DNA of 51,740 bases from Azospirillum brasilense (GCF_003349955.1 NZ_QLKQ01000051.1:1-51740); one strand, 5' to 3'; positions 34,198 to 43,116 are shown, numbered from the stretch's first letter. Notes: a model not told the origin generated them from the letters alone. Translations and numbers: made by a program.

Positions 34198-34223
34198 AAG
34201 GCGCGGCGCTTTGGCCGCGCCTT
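34198..34223 (+). terminator. Intrinsic terminator after carD
   Basis: AAGGCGCGGC (34198-34207) pairs with GCCGCGCCTT (34214-34223) around GCTTTG, followed by TGTCTTAAGTTTT. It is a typical rho-independent terminator. Confidence 0.8.
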
Positions 34224-34329
34224 TGTCTTAAGTTTTCGTCTTTCGCCGGGCCTGCGCGGCGCCTACACTCCCGCCCCCGGCCTGTTCTGGGCCGGTCCGT
34301 GACCGCTGGATGGGGTGAGCGTCTCCGGC

Positions 34330-35145
34330 ATGTCTGAAGCGCAGAAATTCATCGATCTCCGTAACCCGCGGCGCATCTGGGCCGTCGGCTCGATCCACGC
34401 GCAGACGGACCATCTCCACGCCGTGCACGAGGTGATCGCGGCGCGCTTCCTGCCCGGCGACCGGCTCGTCTATCTCGGCAACATGGTCGGCTGGGGTGAG
34501 CGGGTTCTGGAGACGATGGACGCGCTGCTGGCCTTCCGGACCTGGCTGCTGAGCTGGCGGGGCATGGAAGCCGGCGACATCGTCTATCTGCGCGGCGCGC
34601 AGGAGGAGATGTGGCACAAGCTGCTCCAGCTCCAGTTCGCGCCCGACCCGCAGCAGGTGCTCGACTGGATGACCCGCCACGGCGCGGGGGCCACGCTGGC
34701 CGCCTATGGCGGCACGGTGGAGCAGGGCATGGCGGCGGCCCGCGGCGGCACCATGACGCTCGGCCGCTGGACCCAGGGGCTGCGTCAGGCGATGCACGCG
34801 CAGCCCGGTCACGAAAATGTGTTCAACAGCCTGCGCCGCGCCGCCTACTGCACCGGCCCGGAGCAGGGGCAGGGCGGCGTGCTGCTGGTCAGCGCCGGGG
34901 TGGACACCCGCCGCCCGCTCAACCACCAGGGCGACGCCTTTTGGTGGGGGGCGCCCGGTTTCGCCCAGATGTCAGAGCCTTATGGCGGTTTCGCCCGCGT
35001 CGTGCGGGGCTACGACCCGGCCCGCAAGGGCGTCGCGGTGACCGACCGCGTGGCGACCCTCGACGGCAATTGCGGGGTGGGTGGGCACCTCGTTTGTGGG
35101 TGCCTGTCGCCTTCGGGTGAGATCCTGGACCTGTTCCAGGTCTGA
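34330..35145 (+). CDS. Phosphoesterase-fold protein lacking the usual metal ligands
   Basis: The 271-residue protein aligns by eye with the ApaH/PP2A-like phosphoesterase fold but has lost its metal residues. Where GDxHG is expected it has VGSIHAQ (19-25; G20 S21 I22 H23 A24), where GDxxDRG is expected it has LGNMVGWG (49-56), and where GNHE is expected it has RGAQEE (88-93). The C-terminal histidine motif FGHTP is replaced by VRGYDP. Surrounding hydrophobic strands are retained. It may act as a binding or regulatory protein. The start at 34330 is uncertain; a GTG at 34315 is also possible. It sits between carD and rpoH, with its own gaps. Confidence 0.7.
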   Translation: MSEAQKFIDLRNPRRIWAVGSIHAQTDHLHAVHEVIAARFLPGDRLVYLGNMVGWGERVLETMDALLAFRTWLLSWRGMEAGDIVYLRGAQEEMWHKLLQLQFAPDPQQVLDWMTRHGAGATLAAYGGTVEQGMAAARGGTMTLGRWTQGLRQAMHAQPGHENVFNSLRRAAYCTGPEQGQGGVLLVSAGVDTRRPLNHQGDAFWWGAPGFAQMSEPYGGFARVVRGYDPARKGVAVTDRVATLDGNCGVGGHLVCGCLSPSGEILDLFQV

Positions 35146-35419
35146 CCCATCTCCCTTTTTCCTTACCCGTCCTACCCATTCCTTCGGCCTCCGCCCCCGA
35201 ATCCCTTCCGGTGCGGATGATCCGAAACGTCTTGTCCTGCGTAAGACGTGCAACAGGGCGAGGGGAACGGCTGTTGTCCCAACCGTCGGCGCTCCGTGGC
35301 GAAGCGGCCACGACGAGCCGGCGGATCTTTGGACCTGAGGGGGCCTGTCCCTTCGGACTCCGCAGCACAGGGCACGAGCAGCCTGAAACGCGGCCGCCCA
35401 GACGGGAAGGAAGGGACGT

Positions 35420-36322
35420 ATGGCTTACATCGACGATCCCGAGACTCAGCGCGCCAACCTGAGTTTCATCAAGGCCTCCATGCGGGAGCCTCTGCTGACG
35501 CGCGACCACGAATTCGACCTTGCCCGCAAATGGCGCGAGGGCGGCGACGAACGGGCCCTTCACGAACTGGTCCGCGCCTACACCCGGCTGGTGGTGGCGA
35601 CCGCCGCGCGTTTCCGCAACTACGGCCTGCCCATGGGCGACCTCGTGCAGGAGGGCAACGTCGGGCTGATGCAGGCGGCCAGCCGGTTCGAGCCGGACCG
35701 CGAGGTGCGTTTCTCGACCTACGCGGCCTGGTGGATTCGCTCGGCCATGCAGGACTACATCCTGCGCAACTGGTCCATCGTCCGCACCGGCACCACCGCC
35801 GCGCAGAAATCACTGTTCTTCAACCTGCGCCGCCTGCGCGCCCGCATCGAGAGCATCAGCCAGGGCAACAGCGGCGGGGGCAACAGCCTGACCAAGGAAG
35901 GGCGGGAGTGGATCGCCGGCGAACTCCAGGTCGACGTGACCGAGGTCGAGGCGATGGAGATGCGGCTGTCCGCCTCCGACCAGTCGCTGAACTCCCCGGT
36001 GGCCGACGGCTCCGACGAGGACTGGCAGGACTTCCTGGCCGACCAGCGCCCCTCGCCGGAGGAGGTGGTGATCGGCATGCGCGACAGCCGCACCCGCTCG
36101 CAATGGCTGGCCGAGGCGCTGGGTGAACTCAGCCCGCGCGAACGCACGATCATCCAGGAACGCCGCCTGCGCGAGGAGGGCGCCACCCTGGAGCAGCTCG
36201 GCCGCGAGCTTGGGGTGAGCAAGGAGCGGGTGCGCCAGCTCGAACACCGCGCCCTGCTGAAGTTGCGCCAGTCGATGCTGAAGCGGGTGGAAGGGTTCGG
36301 GGATCTGCTGGCGGACGCGTAG
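35420..36322 (+). CDS. rpoH: RNA polymerase sigma-32 factor
   Basis: The 300-residue protein has region 2 (LVVATAARFRNYGLPMGDLVQEGN, RFSTYAAWWIRSAMQDYIL), the RpoH box QKSLFFNLRR (129-138) and region 4.2 (LEQLGRELGVSKERVRQLE). It directs transcription of heat-shock genes such as htpG, groESL and dnaK. The start follows AAGGAAGGGA. The preceding gap of 274 bp could be a temperature-sensing leader, but I could not establish a structure. Alphaproteobacteria often have more than one RpoH; which copy this is cannot be told. Confidence 0.95.
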   Translation: MAYIDDPETQRANLSFIKASMREPLLTRDHEFDLARKWREGGDERALHELVRAYTRLVVATAARFRNYGLPMGDLVQEGNVGLMQAASRFEPDREVRFSTYAAWWIRSAMQDYILRNWSIVRTGTTAAQKSLFFNLRRLRARIESISQGNSGGGNSLTKEGREWIAGELQVDVTEVEAMEMRLSASDQSLNSPVADGSDEDWQDFLADQRPSPEEVVIGMRDSRTRSQWLAEALGELSPRERTIIQERRLREEGATLEQLGRELGVSKERVRQLEHRALLKLRQSMLKRVEGFGDLLADA

Positions 36323-36329
36323 GAGCCAG

Positions 36330-36435
36330 TTGCCCCCACCCTAACCCTCCCCCGCTCTCGCAGGGGAGGGGACTGCCGCCGCTTCGTGATCATCTCCCTC
36401 CCCTGCGAAGCGGGGGAGGGCCGGGGTGGGGGCAA
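36330..36435. repeat. Intergenic inverted repeat, copy E
   Basis: It begins TTGCCCCCACCC, carries arms ccctcccccgctctcgcagg and ccctcccctgcgaagcgggg, and ends GGGGTGGGGGCAA. It fills the space between the convergent rpoH and adenylate cyclase genes, and could end both transcripts. Confidence 0.9.
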
Positions 36436-36442
36436 GCCCACG

Positions 36443-38428
36443 CTACGCCTTCTCCTCCTCCCGAACCGCCCCGGCGCCATCTCCCCCGCCGCCGTTGTCC
36501 CCCTCGCCATCCAACGTCACCCGCCACACCTCGGTCGTGCCGTTGCGGCCACGGAGCGTGCGGTCGCCGACGCAGTCCAGCGGGGCCGCGCCGTCGCCCT
36601 GGAAGGCGGTGGCGGCGCTGGACAGGACGATGACCTCCTCGTCCCCCTGAAGGGCGGAGGCCAGCTCCTCGATGCGGGCGGCGACGTTCACCGTGTCGCC
36701 GACGATCGTGTAGTTGATCCGGCTTGCCGACCCGATGTTGCCCACCACCACCGGCCCGGAATGCAGCCCTATGCGCACGCGGATCGCCGGCAGCCCCTCC
36801 GCCGCGCGGCGGCGGTTGCCGTCGCGCACGGCGCGGGTGATGGCGTGGGCGGCGCGCAGCGCGCGGGCGGCGTGGTCCGGCTGCTCCTCCGGCGCGCCCC
36901 AGAAGGCCATGATGGCGTCGCCGATGAACTTGTCCACCGTGCCGCCCTCCGCCTCGATGCAGTTGGCGAGCAGGGTGAAATGCTCGTTCAGCAGGGCGGC
37001 GGTGTCGGCGGCGCCCATATGCTCGGCCATGCGGGAGAAGCCGCGGATGTCGGTGAACATCACCGTCACCTCCCGCTCCTCTGACTGGAAGCTGGTCAGG
37101 CCGCCGCGGCGGTGCATCAGCCGCAGCACCAGGGCCTTCGGCACATAGGTCTCGAACCAGCGCAGGCCGGCGACCATGGCGTTGAAGGCGCTGTTGGCAC
37201 GGGCCAGCTCGCGCAGGCGCGAATCGGGAAGCTCGTCGATCGCGCGGAAGTCGAAGGTCCGGACATGGTCGGCCGCCTCGGCCAGATGGGCCACCTGGGT
37301 GCTGATGCGCCGCCCGACGATCAGCGCCACCGCCACCGAGATCAGCAGGATGCCCAGGCCGGCGAGGCCGGTGGTGTAGAGGCGGCGGACCTCGGCGCTG
37401 GCCTCGTTGGCGCGGAAGCTGATGCCGATGGTCCAATCCTGCTGGCCGTAGCCGGCCATGCTGCGCATCAGGAACAGGTAATCCTCGTCCAGCACGTTGA
37501 CGAGCCGGCCCTCCACCCGCTTCTTCAGGGCGTCCACCGGCTGGCCGGTCTGCCAGAGCGCTGCCAGCGCCGGGTCGGCCACCTGATCGATGCGCGGCAG
37601 GGGCGGGCCGTCGGTCTTGGTGGAGAAGTCGAACTTCATGCCGGCCAGCGAGGGGTGGGCCAGCACATGCTCGCGGTCGAACAGGACGAAGGCGTTCAGC
37701 CCCTGCTCCACATAGAGCGTGGACAGGAAGCGCGACAGGTCGCCCAGCGACACGCCGACGACCACCTGCCCCAGATAGGCGCCGTTGCGCCGCACCGGCT
37801 GGAACAGGGTGACGAAGCTGGTCCCCGCCTCCTTCGACCACAGCGGGTCGGCCCAGACGGCGGTGGTGCGGTCGGCGCCGTTGCGCAGCTCCGGCGCCAG
37901 CTCCGGCTCGTGGCGCAGATCCTCCCGCCCGACGTGGAGCTGGTTGCCCAGCCGGTCGGCGCGCAGGCCGGTGCGGTCGGGGTGGAAGAAGGCGATGCCG
38001 GTGACGTCCGGCGCCCCGGCCAGCGCGCCGCGCAGCGTGTCCCGGAGCGATCGGGAGTCGGCGGGGTCCAGCTCCCCCCGCTCCATCAGCCCGGCCACGA
38101 AACGGGCCATGTCCCGCGCGGGGTTGAGCTGGTTGCGGATGCGCACCTCCACCCCCGACAAGGCGAGGTCGGCGCGGTCGTTCAGCAGGGCGAAGGTGTT
38201 CCGGCTGGCGCTGACGAGACCGAGCACGAGCACGCTGGCCACCGCCAGCAGCATCAGCGACCCGAAGCCGGCCACCAGCACCGCCGCGATGGGCAGGCGC
38301 AGGCGCGGGCGGCCCAGCGCGGGCGGGCGCGTGCGGCGCGGACCACCCCTCTTGCGCACGGCCTCCTTCAGCCGGGCGATGCGCAAGCCGGTTTGCAGAG
38401 GACGCCGTTTGGTGGGGTGGTCAGCCAT
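36443..38428 (-). CDS. Membrane adenylate/guanylate cyclase with periplasmic CACHE-like domain
   Basis: The 661-residue protein has an N-terminal membrane helix (AAVLVAGFGSLMLLAVASVLVLG), a ~250-residue periplasmic region with double-CACHE character, a second helix (TGLAGLGILLISVAVALIVG), a HAMP-like linker and a class III cyclase domain. The metal-binding aspartates are in FTDIRGFSRM and FIGDAIMAFWG, and NYTIVGDTVNVAAR carries the substrate and transition-state residues. It most likely makes cAMP in response to a ligand. The start at 38428 is not strongly supported by a ribosome-binding site. Convergent with rpoH. Confidence 0.93.
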   Translation of the reverse strand: MADHPTKRRPLQTGLRIARLKEAVRKRGGPRRTRPPALGRPRLRLPIAAVLVAGFGSLMLLAVASVLVLGLVSASRNTFALLNDRADLALSGVEVRIRNQLNPARDMARFVAGLMERGELDPADSRSLRDTLRGALAGAPDVTGIAFFHPDRTGLRADRLGNQLHVGREDLRHEPELAPELRNGADRTTAVWADPLWSKEAGTSFVTLFQPVRRNGAYLGQVVVGVSLGDLSRFLSTLYVEQGLNAFVLFDREHVLAHPSLAGMKFDFSTKTDGPPLPRIDQVADPALAALWQTGQPVDALKKRVEGRLVNVLDEDYLFLMRSMAGYGQQDWTIGISFRANEASAEVRRLYTTGLAGLGILLISVAVALIVGRRISTQVAHLAEAADHVRTFDFRAIDELPDSRLRELARANSAFNAMVAGLRWFETYVPKALVLRLMHRRGGLTSFQSEEREVTVMFTDIRGFSRMAEHMGAADTAALLNEHFTLLANCIEAEGGTVDKFIGDAIMAFWGAPEEQPDHAARALRAAHAITRAVRDGNRRRAAEGLPAIRVRIGLHSGPVVVGNIGSASRINYTIVGDTVNVAARIEELASALQGDEEVIVLSSAATAFQGDGAAPLDCVGDRTLRGRNGTTEVWRVTLDGEGDNGGGGDGAGAVREEEKA

Positions 38429-38532
38429 GGCGCGGAGCCTACAGGACGCACGCGGCCATCGGCAATCGGCCATCGCGCCGCGTCCCGCAACGGTCACTCC
38501 ACCGTCTACCGGGCGCCGCCAACCGGGTGCCG

Positions 38533-40002
38533 TCAGCCGGTGATGATCTTCACCGGACGCCCGGGCTGGATCGGTGTGCCCGGCGGCAGGTCGTTGATGA
38601 TCCGGAACAACTCCTCCGCGTAGGGCTCGCGCGGCATCTGGCGCACGAAGCCCTCGACGCTGTCGCCGGGCCGGGCGGTCAGCACGCGGATGCGCCGGGG
38701 CTGGTAGGACGCCGCCTCCTGCCGGGTCAGCCGGCGGAAGCTGTTGGCGGTCTGCCGGAAGTCGCCGTCGAAGCGCGACAGCGCGCCGCCGGGCGCCAGG
38801 AAGGTGAAGCGGTACAGCGTGCCGGAGTCGGCGCGGATGGCGACCAGCCGCACGTCCACCGCCCCGGCGTCGGTCTTGCCCTGGGTCAGCGCGGTGGCCG
38901 CCGGCATGCCGTTGACGGTGAAGGATTGCAGGTCGCGCAACGGCGCCCCCTGCGCCCAGGTGCCGCTCAGATAGGCGGCGGGGTCGCGCACGCCGGGCGC
39001 CTTGCCGCCGTCGAACACCATGGCGCCGCCGTTCGGCCCCTTGGCGATCACCTGCTGTGCCCCGTTGAGCAGGCTGTAGCCCTGTGGCACGTCGAAGGCG
39101 ATGCCCAGCTGCGGGTGGGCGAAGGTCCGGCCGCGGACGAAGCCGTTCTCCGGGCTGTCGCCGTAGATCACCCCGTCCATCGCCGTCATGTAGGGATCGA
39201 CGGGCCGCGCCCCGCGGGGCAGCTCGCGGGCGATGGCCGCCGCCTCGTCGACGCGCGCCGCGGTCTGCGGGTGGGTGGCGAAGAAGTCGAAGCCGCCCTC
39301 CGCCGCCCCCTTGCCGGCGCGCAGGCCGTTGTATTGGGTGTCGCGGCGCATGGTCTCCAGGAAGGTCGCCATGGCGAAGGGGTCGTAGCCGGCGCGGTGG
39401 AGATACTCGATGCCCAGCCGGTCGGCCTCCGACTCCTGGCCGCGCGAGTAGCGGGCGAGCAGGGCGGTGCCGCCGATGTTGGCGATCTGCGCCAGCTCCG
39501 GGCTGCCCAGAACGAGGCCGATGCCGGCGGCGAGCAGCCCGGCGATGGTCTGGTTGGTCTGCCGCTCCTGGCCGTGGTGGGCGATGACGTGGCCGATCTC
39601 GTGCCCCAGCACGCTCGCCACCTCCGCCTCGTCCTTGGCGAGCGCCAGCAGGCCGCGGGTGATGTAGACGTAGCCGCCGGGCAGGGCGAAGGCGTTGACC
39701 ACGTCGCTGTCCAGGACGGTGAAGGTCCAGGGGCCGGAGCGGTCGGTCTGGGCGGCCAGCCGGTTGCCGATGCCGGTGATGTAGGCTTGCAGCCGCTGGT
39801 CGGGGTAGGCGCCGCCATACTGGGCGAGGATCTTGGGATGTTCCTGCGCGCCGATCGACTCCTCGCTGCCGCCGAGGAGCTGGGCGTTGGCCGGGGTGCC
39901 GGCCGAGGTGAGCAGCAGGACGGCCAGCGCCGCGGCGGCGATCCGGCGCAGCGGGGACGGGGAATATGGTTGTTTCTCACGTCCCCTCTCCCCTCTGCTC
40001 AC
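38533..40002 (-). CDS. M48-family metalloprotease with LysM-like C-terminal segment
   Basis: The 489-residue protein has a signal peptide (RRIAAAALAVLLLTSAGTPANA) and a periplasmic zinc protease domain. HEIGHVIAHHG supplies the HExxH zinc site and ESEADRLG the third ligand. The C-terminal RIRVLTARPGDSVEGFVRQM resembles a LysM or SH3-like binding unit. BepA/YfgC-like members degrade misassembled outer-membrane proteins. The start is uncertain: the in-frame GTG at 40002 is chosen, but the open frame continues upstream through a hairpin-rich repeat region to 40230. The best ribosome-binding site (GGGGAGAGGGGA) precedes an out-of-frame GTG. Confidence 0.88.
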   Translation of the reverse strand: MSRGERGREKQPYSPSPLRRIAAAALAVLLLTSAGTPANAQLLGGSEESIGAQEHPKILAQYGGAYPDQRLQAYITGIGNRLAAQTDRSGPWTFTVLDSDVVNAFALPGGYVYITRGLLALAKDEAEVASVLGHEIGHVIAHHGQERQTNQTIAGLLAAGIGLVLGSPELAQIANIGGTALLARYSRGQESEADRLGIEYLHRAGYDPFAMATFLETMRRDTQYNGLRAGKGAAEGGFDFFATHPQTAARVDEAAAIARELPRGARPVDPYMTAMDGVIYGDSPENGFVRGRTFAHPQLGIAFDVPQGYSLLNGAQQVIAKGPNGGAMVFDGGKAPGVRDPAAYLSGTWAQGAPLRDLQSFTVNGMPAATALTQGKTDAGAVDVRLVAIRADSGTLYRFTFLAPGGALSRFDGDFRQTANSFRRLTRQEAASYQPRRIRVLTARPGDSVEGFVRQMPREPYAEELFRIINDLPPGTPIQPGRPVKIITG

Positions 40003-40305
40003 GCGCAAACATAGTTTGCGCTGACGCGACAGGCGGACCTCTGGTCCGCCGAAAGCGGGGAGAGGGTTAGGGTGAGGGGGTTGCGCGTGTGCCGGACCTA
40101 CCGCCATGCGCAACCCCCTCACCGGCCCTACGGGCCACCCTCTCCCCAGAGGGGAGAGGGCTGGATCGGCCGATTGCCTTGGCGGAAACAGGGAAGACGG
40201 CTTGCGTTCGGTCGTCGGTTCGGGCGTCATGAGTCGTCATATCGGAAGGGGGCTCGCTGAGATCAAACTCCCCGTCCGGCCCGCCTGTTCCACCGTTCCA
40301 TTCCC
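40003..40305. repeat. Hairpin-rich intergenic element, variant family member
   Basis: This 303-bp gap holds three consecutive perfect hairpins: GCGCAAAC-ata-GTTTGCGC (40003-40021), GGCGGACC-tct-GGTCCGCC (40032-40050), and CCCTCTCCCC-aga-GGGGAGAGGG (40138-40160). A GCGGGGAGAGGGTTAGGGTG arm near 40055 and GCGCAACCCCCTCACC at 40108 form an outer inverted repeat. The stretch GGTTAGGGTG matches other family copies. It lies between the divergent protease and nuclease-like genes. A promoter for either was not recognised. Confidence 0.8.
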
Positions 40306-41151
40306 ATGCCCGCCATGCCGCGCCGCATTCTCTCGCTGACGCTCCTCGCCCTGCTGCTGATGGCGACCACCGCCGGGGCGACGGAGCTGCGCGCCGCCGC
40401 GGCGACCGATGGCGCCACGCTGCTGTTGGAGGACGGCCGCAGCCTGCGTCTGGCCGGCATCGAGCCCGCCGCACCGCCCATGGCGGCGGAGCCGGGCGAC
40501 CATTGGCCGCTGGCCGAGGCGGCGCGGCGGGCGTTGGCGGAACTGGCCGTCGGGCAGCGCCTGACGGTGCGGGGGGAGGCGCGGACCGACCGGCACGGCC
40601 GCCTGCTGGCCCAGGTGGAGCGCGGCGACGGGCTGTGGCTCCAGGGCGAGCTGCTGGCGCGCGGCCTCGCCCGCGTGCACACCCGGCCCGACGCCCGCGC
40701 CCTGGCCCGCGAGATGCTGGCGGCGGAGGCCGCGGCGCGGGACGCCGGGCGCGGCGTCTGGCGCACCCGCGCCTACGCCGTGCGGCCCGCCGACCCGGAC
40801 GCGCTGCGCCGCGACCGCGACAGCTTCCAGATCGTCGAGGGGCGGGTGCTGCGGGTGAGCAAGGCCGGCGGCGACGCCTATCTGGATTTCGGCGAGGACT
40901 GGCGGACCGACGTCACGGTGCACATCGGGCGGGCCGCGCTGCGCGAATTCGTGGCCGCCGGCATCGACCCGCTGTCCTACGAGGGGCGGACCGTCCGGGT
41001 GCGCGGCTGGGTGGGGCTGCGCGCCGGCCCGCTGATCGAAGCGACCCATCCCGAGCAGATCGAGCGGCTGGACGGAGCCGGCCCGCCCCTCCGGCCGGCG
41101 CCGCGCCCGTCCGCTCCGCCGCCGGACCTTTCCGACGACGAGGAGGAGTGA
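40306..41151 (+). CDS. Exported thermonuclease-like (SNase fold) protein
   Basis: The 281-residue protein has a signal peptide (RRILSLTLLALLLMATTAGA) and a staphylococcal-nuclease-like beta barrel: DGATLLLEDGRSLRLAGIEPA, then TDRHGRLLAQVE ... LLARGLARVHTRP. Residues that would supply the catalytic Arg and Glu set are only partly evident, so activity is uncertain. The C-terminal half (about 170-250) resembles a second OB-like domain with VRGWVGLRAG. It ends in an acidic tail. Two ATGs (40306 and 40315) are possible starts; no strong ribosome-binding site is seen. Confidence 0.8.
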   Translation: MPAMPRRILSLTLLALLLMATTAGATELRAAAATDGATLLLEDGRSLRLAGIEPAAPPMAAEPGDHWPLAEAARRALAELAVGQRLTVRGEARTDRHGRLLAQVERGDGLWLQGELLARGLARVHTRPDARALAREMLAAEAAARDAGRGVWRTRAYAVRPADPDALRRDRDSFQIVEGRVLRVSKAGGDAYLDFGEDWRTDVTVHIGRAALREFVAAGIDPLSYEGRTVRVRGWVGLRAGPLIEATHPEQIERLDGAGPPLRPAPRPSAPPPDLSDDEEE

Positions 41152-41219
41152 GCCTGTGGCGGACGGCGGACGGGCGTCCTACACTTGCTTCATTCGGCCC
41201 GGACTGACAGGACCTCTTC

Positions 41220-42170
41220 ATGCCCCGCAGCGAGCTTTTCCCGCCCATCGACCCCTACCAGACCGGCTTCCTGCCCGTGGACGAGATCCACACGCTCTAT
41301 TGGGAGCAGTCGGGCAACCCGCGCGGCGTGCCGGTGCTGTTCCTGCACGGGGGGCCGGGGGCGGGCGCCTCGCCGACGCACCGGCGTTTCTTCGATCCCG
41401 GCCATTACCGCATCGTCGTGATGGACCAGCGCGGGGCGGGCCGCTCCACCCCGCTGGGCGAGGTCCGGCGCAACACGACCGAGCTGCTGGTGGAGGACGC
41501 CGAACGGTTGCGCCGCCATCTGGGGATCGAGCGCTGGCTGCTGTTCGGCGGAAGCTGGGGATCGACGCTGGCGCTGGCCTACGGGCAGACCCATCCGGAG
41601 CGCTGCCTGGGGTTGATCCTGCGCGGCATCTTCCTGATGCGGAAATCGGAGATCGACTGGTTCCTCTACTCCATGCGCACGATCTTCCCGGAGGCCTGGG
41701 CCACCTTCGCCGCCCACATTCCCCAGGAGGAGCACGGCGACCTGCTGGAGGCCTACTGGCGGCGGCTCAACGCGCCGGATACGGCGACCCGCATGGCGGC
41801 GGCGCGGGTGTGGAGCCTGTACGAGGGCTCCTGCTCCTCGCTGCTGCCCTCGCCGGAGCTGATCGCGACGAGCGCCGAGGACACCCACGCGCTGGGCCTC
41901 GCCCGCATCGAGGCGCACTACTTCCGCTCCAACCGCTTCACCCCGGAGGACCGGCTGCTGCGCGACGTGCACCGCATCCGGCACCTGCCGGGGGCGATCG
42001 TCCAGGGCCGCTACGACATCGTCTGCCCCATCGCCAGCGCCGACGAGCTGCGCCGCGCCTGGCCGGAAGCCGACTACCGCGTGGTGCCCGACGCCGGCCA
42101 TTCCGCCATGGAGCCGGGCATCCGCGCCGCCCTGGTCCAGGCGACGGAGCGGTTCAAGGAATACCGGTAG
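41220..42170 (+). CDS. pip: Proline iminopeptidase
   Basis: The 316-residue alpha/beta-hydrolase removes N-terminal proline from peptides. It has the oxyanion HGGPGAG loop, the DQRGAGRSTP motif, the nucleophile serine in GGSWGST, the aspartate in GRYDIVCP and the histidine in DAGHSAMEPG. The WE-Q-SGNP N-terminus is typical of the family. The length is normal. The start at 41220 is preceded by AGGA eight bases upstream. The repeat copy F follows. Confidence 0.95.
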   Translation: MPRSELFPPIDPYQTGFLPVDEIHTLYWEQSGNPRGVPVLFLHGGPGAGASPTHRRFFDPGHYRIVVMDQRGAGRSTPLGEVRRNTTELLVEDAERLRRHLGIERWLLFGGSWGSTLALAYGQTHPERCLGLILRGIFLMRKSEIDWFLYSMRTIFPEAWATFAAHIPQEEHGDLLEAYWRRLNAPDTATRMAAARVWSLYEGSCSSLLPSPELIATSAEDTHALGLARIEAHYFRSNRFTPEDRLLRDVHRIRHLPGAIVQGRYDIVCPIASADELRRAWPEADYRVVPDAGHSAMEPGIRAALVQATERFKEYR

Positions 42171-42192
42171 TGATTCGGAAGGTGGTCGCGCC

Positions 42193-42283
42193 GGGCCCCC
42201 TCCCTAACCCTCCCCCACCTTTGGTGAGGGAGGGGATTCAAAGCCCTCCCCTGCGAAGCGGGGGAGGGTTGGGTGGGGGCCCC
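42193..42283. repeat. Intergenic inverted repeat, copy F
   Basis: Ends GGGCCCCCTCCCTAACCC and GGTTGGGTGGGGGCCC mirror each other. Inner arms are ctcccccacctttggtgagg and ccctcccctgcgaagcgggg. It lies between pip and the rpmI promoter. Confidence 0.9.
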
Positions 42284-42319
42284 GTGAACCCACGTTCCCT
42301 CTCCCGCATTCGCTCCCCC

Positions 42320-42348
42320 TTGCGTTGCGGCGTGGCCGCGCGTATAAC
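42320..42348 (+). promoter_or_regulatory. Promoter of rpmI-rplT-pheST
   Basis: TTGCGT (42320-42325) and TATAAC (42343-42348) are separated by 17 bases. The leader to the rpmI start at 42436 is about 80 bases and contains a small GGGTC-cga-GACCC hairpin. Confidence 0.7.
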
Positions 42349-42435
42349 CCTGCGCTCCAACGGGCGGCGAGGCCGGGTCCGAGACCCAGGGCATGCCCAA
42401 CCGTCAGTCGGGAACATCCAACGCAAGGATTGAAA

Positions 42436-42636
42436 ATGCCCAAGCTGAAGACGAAGAGCGGCGCCAAGAAGCGCTTCAAGGTGACCGCGTCCGGTAAGGT
42501 GCGCGCCCAGGCGGCCTTCAAGCGCCACTGCCTGGAGCAGAAGAGCCCGAATATGAAGCGCAACGCGCGCGGCATGATGACCCTGGCCGAGCCGGACCAG
42601 AAGATCGTGCTGAAGAACTGGCTGCGCAACGCTTGA
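42436..42636 (+). CDS. rpmI: 50S ribosomal protein L35
   Basis: The 66-residue basic protein shows the L35 sequence: MPKLKTKSGAKKRFKVT, RAFKRH-like KRH and AEPDQKIVLKNWL. The start at 42436 has AAGGA six bases upstream. It is followed by rplT after 21 bp. infC, often upstream, is absent here. Confidence 0.98.
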   Translation: MPKLKTKSGAKKRFKVTASGKVRAQAAFKRHCLEQKSPNMKRNARGMMTLAEPDQKIVLKNWLRNA

Positions 42637-42657
42637 TATCGTAAGGGAATCTGAACC

Positions 42658-43029
42658 ATGGCTCGTGTTAAGCGCGGCGTTACCACGCACGCCCGTCACC
42701 GCAAGATCCTGAAGCTCGCCAAGGGCTACCGGGGTCGCAATTCCAAGAACTTCCGCATCGCGATCGAGAAGGTCGAAAAGGCCCTTCAATACGCGTATCG
42801 CGACCGCCGCAACAAGAAGCGCGATTTCCGCGGCCTGTGGATCCAGCGCATCAACGCCGGTGTGCGCCAGTACGGCCTGACCTACTCGCGCTTCATCAAC
42901 GGCATCAAGCTGGCCGGCATCGAGATCGACCGCAAGGTCCTGTCGGATCTGGCCGCCCGTGAGCCGGAGGCCTTCAAGGCCATCGTCGATCAGGCCCAGG
43001 CCGCTCTCGCCTCCAAGGCCGCCGCCTAA
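42658..43029 (+). CDS. rplT: 50S ribosomal protein L20
   Basis: The 123-residue protein shows the L20 signature: MARVKRGVTTHARHRKILKLAKGY, then RDRRNKKRDFRGLWIQRINAGVR. It binds 23S rRNA early in 50S assembly. In other bacteria L20 represses rpmI-rplT translation through the leader, and a hairpin in the leader could allow this here, but no pseudoknot was worked out. Confidence 0.98.
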   Translation: MARVKRGVTTHARHRKILKLAKGYRGRNSKNFRIAIEKVEKALQYAYRDRRNKKRDFRGLWIQRINAGVRQYGLTYSRFINGIKLAGIEIDRKVLSDLAAREPEAFKAIVDQAQAALASKAAA

Positions 43030-43078
43030 AGGGTTCGCCGCGCAAGCGGAAACCCCGGTCCGGCGCCGGACACGAAAG

Positions 43079-43116
43079 AAGGGAGCCGTGCCTCTGGGCC
43101 GGCTCCCTTTTTCTTT
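43079..43116 (+). terminator. Intrinsic terminator or attenuator between rplT and pheS
   Basis: AAGGGAGCCG (43079-43088) pairs with CGGCTCCCTT (43100-43109), followed by a T-rich tract. It ends 36 bp before the pheS start. It may terminate the ribosomal-protein transcript partly or regulate pheST. Confidence 0.85.
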
